Assembly: GCA_911728435.2 (NCBI GenBank) | Contig: OU452204.1 | Location: 14,632,001-14,696,000, forward strand | DNA: 64,000 nucleotides | Source: Apoderus coryli | Lineage: Eukaryota > Arthropoda > Insecta > Coleoptera > Attelabidae | Direction: 5' to 3' | Shown here: one piece after another, positions 1 to 10,413 of the stretch | Numbering within the stretch: the first letter of the stretch is position 1 | Layout of the letters: each line of letters begins with the position of its first letter | Position numbers and translations under genes: made by a program | Notes under the pieces: generated by a model | Databases searched by the model: none | The model's input: only the letters and a program-made list of their open reading frames with translations | What the model was told of the DNA's origin: nothing

Positions 1-477
1 AATATTTTAAACCCTATTTTTTTAAATAATAGCTACTTATACTTATTTATTAAATTTTATCTAAGCACCTACATGTATTCATAAAGATCATTTATATTTT
101 AATGTAATAAAACTTGATAGTGCCTATTTGACACTTATTCAAAATCATGGAGTCTTAATAGAGTAAAGTGACCAAAACTAACCAAGTGAACTTCAGCATT
201 ACATGGCGATCGTGCAAACCGAACAGCCAATAAGAAGTTGCACAGTAAGTTGCAAAGCAATCAAAGATTCCGAAAATAGGAATTATCTTCACTGAAGAAG
301 AAAGTTATATGGGGGGTCTATTGTGGCTGTAGTCTAGAAGTCTAAAACTAACTTATGAATGGATATTATATAGTTGTATAATTGTATTCGCAGGACTTAT
401 ATATTTTACAAAATCTTAACATTTACCTACGCTAACAATTTCTATTCAATATTACATTCAGCGATAAAATTATTTGA

Positions 478-3400
478 TCAATCAACTTCTAATTTTCTAA
501 AACTTCCTGGTAGACTTCCAACTCCCGCTTCACTTTGTTTTACATCTTTTCGTCGAATAATGCCTCTATCACTCAACAGATTCATCGAATCATACGATAG
601 CAGTCTTTGGCGTTTTGACTCCAATTCAACTTTCCATAGCTCAATCATTTCTTTTGAACACATGCTTCCGCCCAATTCTTTGGGTAAACAACGTAAGTCA
701 ATCTTTTTGGACAATCCATCAACAGAGTTGTAGAGCTAAAATAAAGGCAATAAATGACTACAGCAATCATACTCGTATATTTAATGGAGAATGCATAGTA
801 AAACAACAGCGACTGGAAAATGAGCCTTACCGAAAATCTGTCTTTTAATTTTTCACTCATATTTGACAATGCAAACTCTAGAACGAATTTCAAACTGTGT
901 GGCAGGTTTAGAAGATTGATGTCTTGATGTCTCATTGGAAATGATTGCTGAAAATATCTTAAAATAAACTCACCGACAAAAAAAGCGGCACCTAAATTTT
1001 TACAACAGCTTTAATGTGGCATAACTTTTTCATTTTTGAGTTTATTTCATTAATTTTTCACTGGACGATAGATTGATTCATTAGGCTTGAGCTGCACTTT
1101 GTCCTGATGAAATTTTGGCTGCTTGAATGTTTATATACCAGGGTAAGGCAAAACATCCTTGTTCCAACATGATTTACGATAAAGCTTGATGTGTTCTGAG
1201 CATTTTGTTTGTTTGTTAAAGCATCTGGCTATATCGTTTCTTTTACGAGTAACGTATTTAAATGAAACACTGCATTTGAAAACAGGTTTTACTTCAAACA
1301 TTTCAAGTTCAAGATTATAAATAGCATTAAAATTAACGTGAAAGTTAATAATATATGTGTCCACCTTTAGCAACAATAACAGCCCTGGCATCGAATCAAT
1401 AAGATGGATTATTTTTTATTTAATGCTAACCTCAGCCCTGCTAAAGTTGTAGGCTTGATAAGACGATGACGAATGCATGTTTTAATCCATTCAAAAATTC
1501 TCAATTTGATTGAGATCTGGGCTGCAGAATGGCCAACTTCCGAATTCCAACTTCATTCAAAAACTCACTTACGACATGCGCAAAATGCGGTCTGGCATTG
1601 TTTTGCATGAGTATAAATCTTCTTCAATGACATATCGAAATAAAACGACAGCTTCCTGTACTATTTCTTCAATATATCTGTAGGCGTCGCTCCGATATTG
1701 TACAATCGCCAAACCGTTCATTACGTGTTTGTAAACCCGCTCACACCCATCTGGCGATCGAAGACAAACATTGATTCATCCGTGAACAATACGTTTCGCC
1801 ATTCTTGTTCTGCCGATTAAGATTTGCGAAGCAGCATGTTAATTGCTGCTTCGCAAATCTTAATCGAATGTGACGATGGAGAGGAAGGAATTTAGGCGCT
1901 ACAGCAGGTCTGCGAGAATTAACCCCAGCTTCCTTTAACCATCTTCTTATGGTTACTTCACTAACGTTTTTCCCACACGTATCTGTTGTAGGTCATGTTT
2001 TAGTGAGCTAGCATAATAATCGAGTAAAGTAACGAGTATCTGTGGACACACCCTTTCTTAACTTTCACGTTAAATTTTAGTACAGTCAGACCCTGAACTT
2101 GATATTTTTGAAGTAAAATGCAGTATTTCATTTAAAAATAGTAGCTCGTAACAGAAACGAGATAGCCAAGGTGGAAAACATCCAGCTTTATAGTAAATCA
2201 TGTTGGAACGAGAATGTTTTGAATGTTTTTCACACAGGGTGTTTTAAACTTCCGACTCAAACATCATTTTGACTTACCCTGGTATATTAACATTCAAGCA
2301 ACCAAAATTTGGCCAGGACAAAGTGCAGCGCAATCATAATGAATTGATCTATCGGCTAGTGAAAAATTCATGAAATAAAATTGAAAATAATAAAGTTATG
2401 CCACATCAAAACTGTTATAAAAATATTTGTGGCGGATCTACCAGTGTTCCGCGCAGGGCCGTAACTGCATTGATACGCCACTGTTTATGATCATATTTAA
2501 ATTGATATAGACAAAGATTAATCTTTGCTATAGATAACAGTTCATCAAGATCATGCTGTCTATAAAACCACAAGTACTAAATAGGACTCACTTCACCCCA
2601 TTTGATGAGCATAGCAAACTCAATAACAGGAAACAATGTAACAAATGCTGGGTTTGCACCTTTGACATTTGCTACATGAGTAATCCCAAAGATTTGATTA
2701 TGTTCTTCCTCTATCAAAGTTTCATATGTTATTGCATGGATTCGACACAGGTCCGTACTAGTGTATTTATGTGGATCGAATTTACCTATAAAAATTGTTT
2801 AATCGAATTGAAATATATTTAAATTGTTGGTAGTTATTAAATATCTTACTTGTGTCGTAAATTATAATTCTTCTGCCATGAGAATCCCGAAATGGACTGA
2901 CGTAAATGTATCTAAGCAAATACAATTTGAACTATAAATATTTAAATAAAGTGTTAATAAGCATCTTACCCATTATCTAACAACTCCATCATTATCTTAT
3001 CCTTGTAATCCATATTACACATAATATGGCTAAATTTCTTTCTGAAGTTCATGTATTTTAGGAGAGTTTGTTGTGCCATATACATACTGTACTTTTTTAC
3101 TCGCAAAAAACGTAAAAGAAAACTATCATCTGAAAAATATTATATGATCGGGAACGTTCTCAAGTCATAATTATTGTCTTTTACCAAATTACTGACAATA
3201 ATAATATCATTAGAAGAGCATTTTAAATTTGGTGGTAAAAACGAATGGGTTGTCGCGAGAACAGACTACTGAAAACACCGTTAAGGAATTCTTCACCGAT
3301 TCACGCTCTGAAGGAATGTTGGTGCTGCAGATGGACGATAAAATGACCTGACAACTTGAACACTATGAAAGGAATCTGTAGAGAAAATGAAGTCAGACGA

Positions 3401-4134
3401 TGGAAGCAGTAAAGGTAAAAAGCAATATACAAATTATAAGGAAACTTTTGGGCTCAATAAATGACCATTCCTATGAATATGAATATCGGCAGAGACGCAT
3501 TGAAACTTAAAAACGTCCAAAGCCATTAGATATGAAAGTTCTGAATAAGACGGAGCATACGTGGCCAATGTTTTAAGAGCTAATTCTTATACTTGTAGTT
3601 CTGTGTTGCAATCGGAACCAGATCTGACTGTTTGGCGCTGTTAAACCGCAATAAAATGGAATGCTATCGTCGATATGTGACAATGGATGAAATATGGCTT
3701 CACTATTACACACCAGAATATAAAAGACAGACAGACGCAACAGTCAGCCGGTAAGGTGATGGCGGCTGTATTTTGGGATGCGAACTGAATAATATATCGC
3801 CTTCCATTGGCTCCTGCCACTACAAGCTTGGCTACTAGGAGTTCGAATATCCGAGATAATTTAATGAAGAAGAAAATTGTTAAGACCTTTAATAATGTAA
3901 ATTACCTGTTAAACAATGTTCGATGTCAATATTGTCATCAACCCATTTCCTTAAAAATGTTAAACATTCTTTTCTGTTTTCGCTTTCCTCGCAAACTTCT
4001 TTTTCGGCGATGTTGCGTAATTCATTAGCAATTATTGTACGTTGTTTCTCCAGAAAATATTCCACATCAAAATTATCACCTTTAGTTTTATCATAGATTG
4101 GTAGTATTAAAAGAGGTTCCTCTTTAGTGGTCAT
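478..4134 (-). CDS. CRAL-TRIO domain (Sec14-like) lipid-binding protein, six coding exons
   Basis: Exons on the minus strand, in order: 4134-3906, 3129-2970, 2911-2850, 2785-2592, 947-831, 735-478. All introns are GT-AG, phases close without a stop, and the total is 339 residues. Residues 1-100 carry the CRAL-TRIO N-terminal helices (RKECLTFLRKWVDD, then DDSFLLRFLRVKKYS). The lipid-binding fold follows: YVSPFRDSHGRRIIIYD, then FPMRHQDINLLNLP, then FALSNMSEKLKDRF, and the C-terminal LPKELGG and GSFRKLEVD, all characteristic of insect alpha-tocopherol-transfer-protein/clavesin-like proteins. The family binds small hydrophobic ligands such as tocopherol, retinal or phosphoinositides in a closed pocket; the ligand here is unknown. 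The chosen start (ATG at 4134) lies directly after a pyrimidine-rich tract ending in CAG, so an untranslated upstream exon is likely and the promoter was not located. Intron 4 (about 1.6 kb) contains a Tc1-like element. No disabling change was seen. The exact paralogue cannot be named. Confidence 0.93.
984..2450 (-). mobile_element. Degenerate Tc1-like transposon with long inverted repeats, in intron 4 of the CRAL-TRIO gene
   Basis: About 400 bp at 984-1390 is repeated in inverted, diverged form at 2040-2450; for example GTGGCATAACTTT near 1015 matches a reverse complement near 2400. Read on the minus strand, the centre contains broken Tc1-type transposase: an HTH segment (VSEVTIRRWLKEAGV, about 1920-1970), the first catalytic Asp motif (FTDES, about 1780) and the C-terminal motif WPFCSPDLNQIEN (about 1510-1540). 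Stops and frameshifts separate these. By family knowledge this is a DD34E Tc1-like element; it is dead and antisense-neutral to the host gene, being inside an intron. Confidence 0.8.
1815..1865. repeat. Perfect 22-bp inverted duplication inside the Tc1-like transposase relic
   Basis: Two 22-bp arms beginning GATTAAGATTTGCGAAGC are exact reverse complements around a 7-base loop. The left copy corresponds to the transposase coding sequence (RLRFAKQ on the minus strand), so the other arm looks like a local templated inverted duplication rather than a functional hairpin. Confidence 0.8.
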
Positions 4135-4228
4135 CTGAAAAAAAAAGAAGAAAATTGGAAACACACCAACATGACTGTAACATCTAGTTTAGTGTTTATG
4201 ATGAAAATCCTATACAAACATATAAATA

Positions 4229-4277
4229 TACAGGGTGAACAGTTGTTATATATACAGGGTGAACAGTTGTTATATAG
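4229..4277. repeat. Two-copy 24-bp tandem repeat (CAGGGTGAACAGTTG motif)
   Basis: The string ATACAGGGTGAACAGTTG occurs at 4229 and again 24 bases later. CAGGGTG resembles the termini of Tc1/mariner-type elements such as the one at 61431, so it may be an old terminus. Confidence 0.6.
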
Positions 4278-4771
4278 TGCTACATAAACCTGACTCAACA
4301 ATATATTGCGAAGTAACTAGTATAGTTTATCCAAAGTTAATTTAAAATATATAAATTTAACGATTCTACCGGGCCTATCCGTTCCCATGCCTCTTTACGT
4401 TATAAAAGGGCATCGAATGCAGCGTTATTCGATACATTTCTCCCTCGTATATCATGCCTGCGAAAGATACCGACAGTAATAAAAATAACTACAGGGACTG
4501 GAAAAAGTATTGGGTTAATGATTAATCGAAAAAAAAAGATTGCATATAAAAATATGAATGAAACAAATAGTTTTTGGCAACGTGTTATTTTCTCAGATTA
4601 ATCTAAATATAATCGGATGGACATTATATTATGGTGTGGGGAAGACTTAATGTGGAATTTAAACAAGAAAATTTGTGTCCGACAGTAAAACACGGTGGCA
4701 GAATATTATAACCATGATTTGTTCAATAGTTTTTCTTAGATTAATAAAATTAAAGAAGATCTATCAAATTA

Positions 4772-6036
4772 GGGTAAATGCGGGAGAGTTGCCGCGGAGG
4801 GAGAGACGCCGCATTTGACGTATTGGGGTGATTACGCTATAAGGTAGACAACCAACCATATCCACATTCAGAGTTCATTGTTTAGTGGACGGTTATAACA
4901 TCGGACGAGTTTGTTTTCTAAAATATCGCTTGCCATTCTTCAATTTACAAAGGTAAGGTAAAATTTTCTTAGCAAAATTTTAAGTACTGTCCTAATAAGT
5001 GTGGTTCTTTGCAATGTGGTAGTTTTATTTCATATTTGGGAGTTTTATTCAGTATTTTGGGGTTATGTGTACAGGTGTCATGCCGTATTTTGTTGCGTTT
5101 TAAATTTGTGACCTTGATAATGAGGATAGTTGCCGCATTTTCAAGGAGAGACGCCGCATCCTATTTTTTCAAGGTTATTGTTTTTGTTATTGTTTACAAG
5201 GTTTTTGTATTTTTGTTTTTACTAGGTTTTTGTATTACAAGGTTATTGTTTTGTTACGATTTTTTTTACATTAAAATCACATTTTTAGATATTACAAAAA
5301 TGCCACGAAAATATCAAAGAAAAGTTAGTGTGCGTCCAAGAGGCTTGTGGACCGAAGAACAATTACAAGAAGCTATTAATAAAGTTAGTTCCGGTGAGAT
5401 ATCCCAAAGCCATAGGCGTTATCACGTGCCACCAAAGACCCTTAAACGTAGAATCGCTAGCGGTACACTTTGGAAGGGGAGCCTCGGTCCAGAAGGTAGA
5501 TAGATTTTGCAAAAAAATTATGTAAGAAATATCCTAAAAATACCAGACAAAAATCAAAAAGAATTACAGGAAGACCGAGAAAAAAAATCAATGGAGTGAC
5601 AGCGATGATGAACCTCTAGCCAAAAAGAAAAATGATGAATATCAGGAACGCTGCGTGGAATGCTTCGAAGCTTATGCAACGACAACTAAAAAAGTGGATT
5701 GGTTACAGTGTCTTAAGTGCTTAAAATGGCTACATGTCACTTGCACCATGTATGGTGAAGTTTGTAACATCTGTTCTAGACTCGGGTTCAGAAAAAAAAA
5801 TTAAAATTAGACGTTTTTTAGAGAAACAGTTACAGCGGCGTCTCTCCTCTTTCCACGCGGCATCTCCCCCGCTAGAGTGCTATGTTCATGTTTTCTTAGA
5901 ATTAACTTTTATTTTGGTATTTTAATAAAGTTTAACGCAGTAGCCGTGCATTGATTCATTTTGAAGAAAAAATCCCAAAAATTACAAAATTTATAGCTAC
6001 TTTTCAAAAAGTGCGGCAACTGTCCCGCATTTACCC
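4772..6036 (+). mobile_element. Non-autonomous pogo/Tigger-like element, internally deleted
   Basis: Terminal inverted repeats of 24 bp start GGGTAAATGCGGGA and differ at one position between the ends. TA dinucleotides at 4770-4771 and 6037-6038 form the target duplication. The homologous locus in the second copy of the host repeat (near 30650) has a single TA and no insert, confirming both boundaries. The element keeps an N-terminal DNA-binding ORF and a C-terminal zinc finger but no DDE catalytic core. Confidence 0.92.
5300..5804 (+). pseudogene. pogo-like transposase remnant: HTH-psq N-terminus plus PHD-like zinc finger, DDE core deleted
   Basis: Translation from ATG 5300 begins MPRKYQRKVSVRPRG and continues with WTEEQLQEAINKVSSGEIS, a Pipsqueak-type helix-turn-helix as found at the start of insect pogo/jerky-like transposases, ending at a stop at 5501. 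A second open stretch, 5592-5804, encodes a CxxC...WxxC...CxxxWxxH...C...CxxC array (CVEC, WLQCLKCLKWLH, CNIC), a PHD-like finger common at the C-terminus of these transposases. The catalytic triad region between them is missing. An alternative upstream start at 5009 only adds hydrophobic, low-complexity residues from non-coding sequence and is rejected. Confidence 0.85.
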
Positions 6037-6690
6037 TAGATAATAATTTTTACTACAACCTCAAATGGATGAAACTTTTTGCAGTCACTGTATCAGAGAC
6101 GGGCAGTATACGACACGGTATATGACACGTGCGGAACACGTTGGGAGTTTAAGCATCAAGATTTATATGTGCAAAGCCAACGTCTTCTTTTAAATATTTA
6201 AGGTCTGAAAATAATTAAGTGACGAATATATAAAATTTTTACGTTCTATAGAAAATGTCACTGACTAAGTGAGTAAAATTTGTTGTTAGTTTATAATATC
6301 TGAAGCATATTATTATAAATGTATCTACTTATATGACCTAACAATTATTAACAATAGTATTAATTATTATTAATTGCTGTTCGAAAACGGACTAGGTACG
6401 TGTGCATCTATGTCTAAACTCCTAAAAACAAAAACAGTCTTTTTCAGAGTAGGTTTATATGTTGCCGTGTTGGGGCGGCAAGAAAAAATACAGTATACTT
6501 TTATACAAATGAACATACAATTGTTAATACTCGTACATAAAGGATTTTTAATAAATAAATAAAAATAAATAAATAAAAGGGTGCGCCTATGGACGCCTAC
6601 GGTAGGTATTGCCATTACAAAGGGATACCGAGTTGTAGTTTTTTATATCATTTTAAACTAAAATTAGAAAGACTATACCTACCTATATGC

Positions 6691-7950
6691 TATAGGTAAT
6701 TCATATAATTTACTAAAAATATAAACATATACTATTTTTTTATAATGTATTAAAGTTTACATTAAATGTTTGACCTCGAATACAAATAAAATAATTTTTA
6801 ATTACTATTATTTATTTCGTAATAATAAAGATCTTAGGAAAACATACATGTCGGTCCCTTTACATACTTGAAAGTATAATCTTTCACAATTCTTACTTAT
6901 ATAATGCCTACAACATCGGACTCGAATAAAATTACGCATTTTTTTTGTAAACGAACCGTTCCCGCTTTGTGTGAAAGTTCAAATAAGCATTTGTATTGTT
7001 TTAATAAACAAATATATAACTTCGAAATGTTTCGCGATACGGTTGCTTGAATACATTTAATTTCTTCTTCAATATAGAGCTTAAAACACTGAAATCGTCA
7101 CTTTTTCTTTCACAGCTTTAAAGAAATTAAACCTTTATGCCTCTTTTCCAGATTCATCCTTGACAAACAATTAAAAGTCGTCTTTTATTTCAAGCTCAGA
7201 CGATGTTATACTAATGTAGTATAGTATAGTAGGGAACAGATCTTGGGGAAAACCCTCAAAGCTATATTGTTGATTAATAGTTTGACTTTGTAGAACACCT
7301 TTCGATATTGAAGATTCGTCACAAAATGTTTGGCAAACAAAAATTCATCAGAAATATATCTGTAATTTCTTAAAACAATTGTCGGGATCGGACAAATAAG
7401 TAAAAAACCTAAACTTCAGACTTCAGCCAACGTTACGTTTATTAAACATAAATCATTTCAATTTACTTGAATGACACATAATACCCAAATAAATTTACAA
7501 ATAAGATTGACCTAAAATGGTGACAAAACAAAATATTGGAGTCAACAATTTAGTCATTCTTATTTCAGAAAGAAACCAAAGTCAGCCCAAAGAAAGCTGC
7601 GAAATTAGAGTAATACTGAAATGGTGGCCAGTATCACATTCTTAAATATTTGAATGTCATGGGGCACCACCTGGTACAAATAACCTTAATAAAAAAGTAA
7701 AGAAAGTTAATCATACTTAGGAAGCAAAATAAGTGTGTTTTAAACAAGTTGTTGGGTAGGATTTTTATGCCGTAACAAGTGTCACGAAATTTTTAAAGAC
7801 CGAAATATTTCGTAATTGCATTGTGATCAAATCAGAATATTATTATGTATCCTCGTTGGAATCTGCTGTTATTTTAATCTATAGCGCTCACTTTCAAGTA
7901 AAAACTTTCAGTTTATTTAAATTTTGAGAAACGTCAATTTAAATTTGGTA
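6691..7950. other. AT-rich stretch without recognisable features
   Basis: Only short ORFs and no motif I recognise on either strand. Probably decayed non-coding sequence. Confidence 0.5.
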
Positions 7951-7952
7951 GG

Positions 7953-9668
7953 ATTTAATTAATTACACAGTAAAAAAAAATCCCGTGTATAATTACACGA
8001 CGGAGTGGTAAACGCCTTGTGTGTAACAATTCTACACCATTATTCGTATTGTGCCGGCCTAGTAACGAAATCAAATTTGGTAAAATAATATTTCACACAC
8101 TACAGTGTAAAATCAAGTTATTTGCTTGTTCCGTGTTACTTTCTCAGACACTGTGTTATTTTATACACCACTCGCATTACTTGTACACTAAAAATATTTA
8201 AATTTACACTGCACAATGAACGATTATACACCCTGGAGTGTATAATATGATAAGTCCAAGTTGGCGCATGCGCGTGTCGTTTGTGTGGCGTCACCGACGC
8301 AGTTCCAGATTGTTTATGATTCGTCCATGTACAGAATTAAGTAGTGAGTCTCGTAGAGAGTTAAAACTTAAAACGTCTTATAAAACAAATAAAAATGAGT
8401 GATATATTAACTTGTAAATTCAATTCAATTTTGTGAGAAAAGACGTCAAATCTTTTATGAAGACTGGTTAAAAGAAGACTTCTATCATTTCTGCACAAAT
8501 ATGAAGTATTAACTAGTAACCAATTTGGATTTTTAGCTAACAAATGCACTAATGACGCTATATTCTACGTCTTCAACAATGTTTACTCCAACTTGAACAA
8601 TCTCCACTTTACAGCATCAATTTTCTGTGATTTCTCCAAAGCATTCGACTCTGTAAGTCATAACATCCTAATTAACAAGATACAGCACTACGGAATTCGG
8701 GGGGTTCCACTGGGATGGTTTAAGTCGTACATTAGCAACAGAAGTTAGTGTGTGAGGGTCAATGCGGCTGTGTCTTCTTGCAGGCCGATGGATTGTGGAG
8801 TTCCACAGGGTTCGGTGTTGGGTCCTATTTTGTTTTTGCTATTTATGAACGACATTACGTGCCTAGACGTCAGCGGTAAAGATGTCTCTTTGCTGATGAT
8901 ACTAGTTTCACTTGGTGCGGCCCGGATAGTGTGGCTCTTCATAGTACCATATCCAAAGACTTAATCACAATCAAATCATGGTGTGACTCTAACCTGTTGT
9001 GCTTGAACACTGTGAAAACTAAATCTGTGTCATATAAAGGTGCGCTGCAGTCTTTTGAACTTAATAATTCCACTATTGACGTCGTTTCTTCTGTGAAGTT
9101 TCTGGGCCTTGTTGTTGACAGCTCCCTGAAGTGGAAGTTGCACATTGATGCGTTATCAAAAAAATTAAGCTCTGCCTGTTTTGCGTTAATATCAGTTTTC
9201 AAAGAACTTAACTTGTTAACTTCCATAACAGTCTACTTTTCACTCTTCGAATCCCATCTTCGATACGCGCTCCCATTCTGGGGTACATGCTGTGCAACGC
9301 AATTTGGGCGTATTTTTAGATTACAAAAAAGAGCTATTCGATACTCTCTGAGATTGCACTATAGAGCCCATTGCCAGGACTTCTTCAGGAAATTTAAAAT
9401 ACTAATACTACCTTTTTATTCATATTGGAATCGGTCTGCTTAATCCGCAAACACCTGTCAGATGTCTCTGGAATACCATTCCATAATTATCTCCTTAGAA
9501 ACTCCGAAGATTTATCTGCCAGCCCCATCCTCCTAACACAAACCAGTGTTATACATAACACACCATATTGTGTAAATTTTACACCAATTCGTGTTAAAAA
9601 TACACTGAGCAGTGTAATCTGCTTCATTTATCCGTGTTAACTTTACACTAAACAGTGTTAATTATAAA
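7953..9668. mobile_element. GTGTAA/TTACAC-rich element split by a LINE fragment
   Basis: 7960-8250 and 9535-9668 are both packed with short GTGTAA and TTACAC units, many as small inverted pairs, and this motif density is absent from the LINE coding sequence between them. The left margin (AATTACACAGT) and the inverted right margin (AATTAACACTGT) resemble each other, so they may be the ends of one small element with subterminal repeats, later interrupted. The family was not recognised. Confidence 0.5.
8455..9420 (+). pseudogene. Jockey/CR1-type LINE reverse transcriptase fragment
   Basis: Plus-strand translation shows RT motifs in order: NQFGFLANKCTNDAI (about 8518), the motif A region CDFSKAFDSVSHNIL (about 8628), motif B CGVPQGSVLGPILFLLFMND (about 8795), a frameshift, then the motif C box FADDTSF (about 8888) and thumb/C-terminal sequence (VKFLGLVVDSSLKW, then LRYALPFWG). 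A stop after YISNRS and the frameshift near 8890 make it non-functional. The 5' part of ORF2 and all of ORF1 are absent. Confidence 0.9.
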
Positions 9669-9747
9669 TCAAATATAAATTATTTTGATTTTTGGTCTGC
9701 GTCATTAAATTTCACTTGTGTTCAATAATAAAAAATATCATTTATTG

Positions 9748-9952
9748 CCTACTTTGTTGCGGACATACTTTATACTACAAAAACACCTTTTAAATAGTGT
9801 TTTCAAAAGTAAAGTAACTTTAGTCGTCTTCGAGAATTTTTTAAAAAACTATTTTTTGCGATTTTAGTTATTATTTATTTCTGACATTGTTTTTATAAAT
9901 AAAAAAAAATTAAAAGCACTTTGTCATTGTTACTTTTTGATGAGAAAAAGAT
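9748..9952. repeat. Truncated copy of the foldback arm found at 10414
   Basis: About 205 bp (starting near TTGTTGCGGACATACT) repeats in direct orientation at 10414-10620 with few differences, and stops at the left boundary of the 9955-10326 palindrome. It looks like half of a second foldback copy cut off at that junction. Confidence 0.75.
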
Positions 9953-9980
9953 ACATTCTTTAGTTTTATTAAAATTGTGT

Positions 9981-10030
9981 CAAACCATTGGTACATGTTT
10001 CGAGACCCAGTGTTCTCATCATCAGTGGTT
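9981..10030 (-). ncRNA. Hammerhead-ribozyme-like motif (left arm copy)
   Basis: On the minus strand: stem I strand AACCA (10030-10026), core CTGATGA, stem II GAGA/TCTC, GAAA, two-base-pair stem III (AC-AT-GT) and the expected cleavage nucleotide at 9992. The complementary TGGTT is displaced by four extra bases (CCAA) after the cleavage site, so this copy is probably weaker than its partner at 10253. Confidence 0.6.
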
Positions 10031-10252
10031 AGTAAAAAGGGGGAATTTAATACAGAAATTAATATAATGAGCTTATTCGAATCATTTGCAGAAAATTTTT
10101 TTATGACAATTTAAAAAATTAAAATTTTTTGTATGTTCATTGTGAAATTACTATTACAATTTTAATTTTTTAAATTGTCATAAAAAAATGTTCTGCAAAT
10201 GATTCGAATAAGCTCATTATATTAATTTTTGTATTAAATTCCCCCCTTTTTA

Positions 10253-10300
10253 CTAACCACTGATGATGAGAACACTGGGTCTCGAAACATGTATGGTTTG
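10253..10300 (+). ncRNA. Type I hammerhead-ribozyme-like motif
   Basis: Stem I AACCA (10255-10259) pairs with TGGTT (10294-10298). The core CTGATGA is at 10260-10266. Stem II is GAGA (10268-10271) with TCTC (10280-10283), after one unpaired T. GAAA follows, then a minimal stem III AC-AT-GT and the NUH site GTA with predicted cleavage after 10293. All invariant hammerhead core bases (CUGANGA, GAAA, UH) are present. By published family knowledge, type I hammerheads with very short stem III are typical of Penelope-like elements. Activity is inferred, not shown. Confidence 0.75.
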
Positions 10301-10413
10301 ACACAATTTTAGTAAAATTAAAGAATTATTTGTGGAGAAGACGGTTTTATTTATCATTAAACGATAAACTCCACGCATAATGGACTATTTCTATAACATA
10401 AAATCCGATTAAT

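Larger units (their letters stand above)
4319..6690 (+). mobile_element. Tc1-derived repeat, copy A (interrupted by a pogo-like element)
   Basis: Sequence at 4319-4769 and 6039-6690 matches 30000-31125 in inverted orientation along its whole length. The left half encodes broken Tc1-like transposase on the plus strand: FWQRVIFSD near 4580 and TVKHGG near 4685. The right half includes a conserved non-transposase coding-like stretch (VYDT, ATCWELK, VQRQRLLL) that is better preserved in copy B. The two halves are separated by the insertion at 4772-6036. No clear termini or target duplication were found. Confidence 0.75.
9955..10326. mobile_element. Foldback element with ~171-bp arms, each arm carrying a hammerhead-like motif
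   Basis: 9955-10125 and 10157-10326 are near-perfect reverse complements around a ~31-base centre. Each outer arm contains CTGATGA followed by a short hairpin and CGAAACATGT, the layout of a type I hammerhead ribozyme core, oriented outward. Confidence 0.85.

Noticed and set aside
5009..5299. Upstream in-frame extension of the pogo-like ORF from ATG 5009
   Set aside because: The added residues are hydrophobic low-complexity from T-rich DNA; MPRKYQRK is the family's usual N-terminus.
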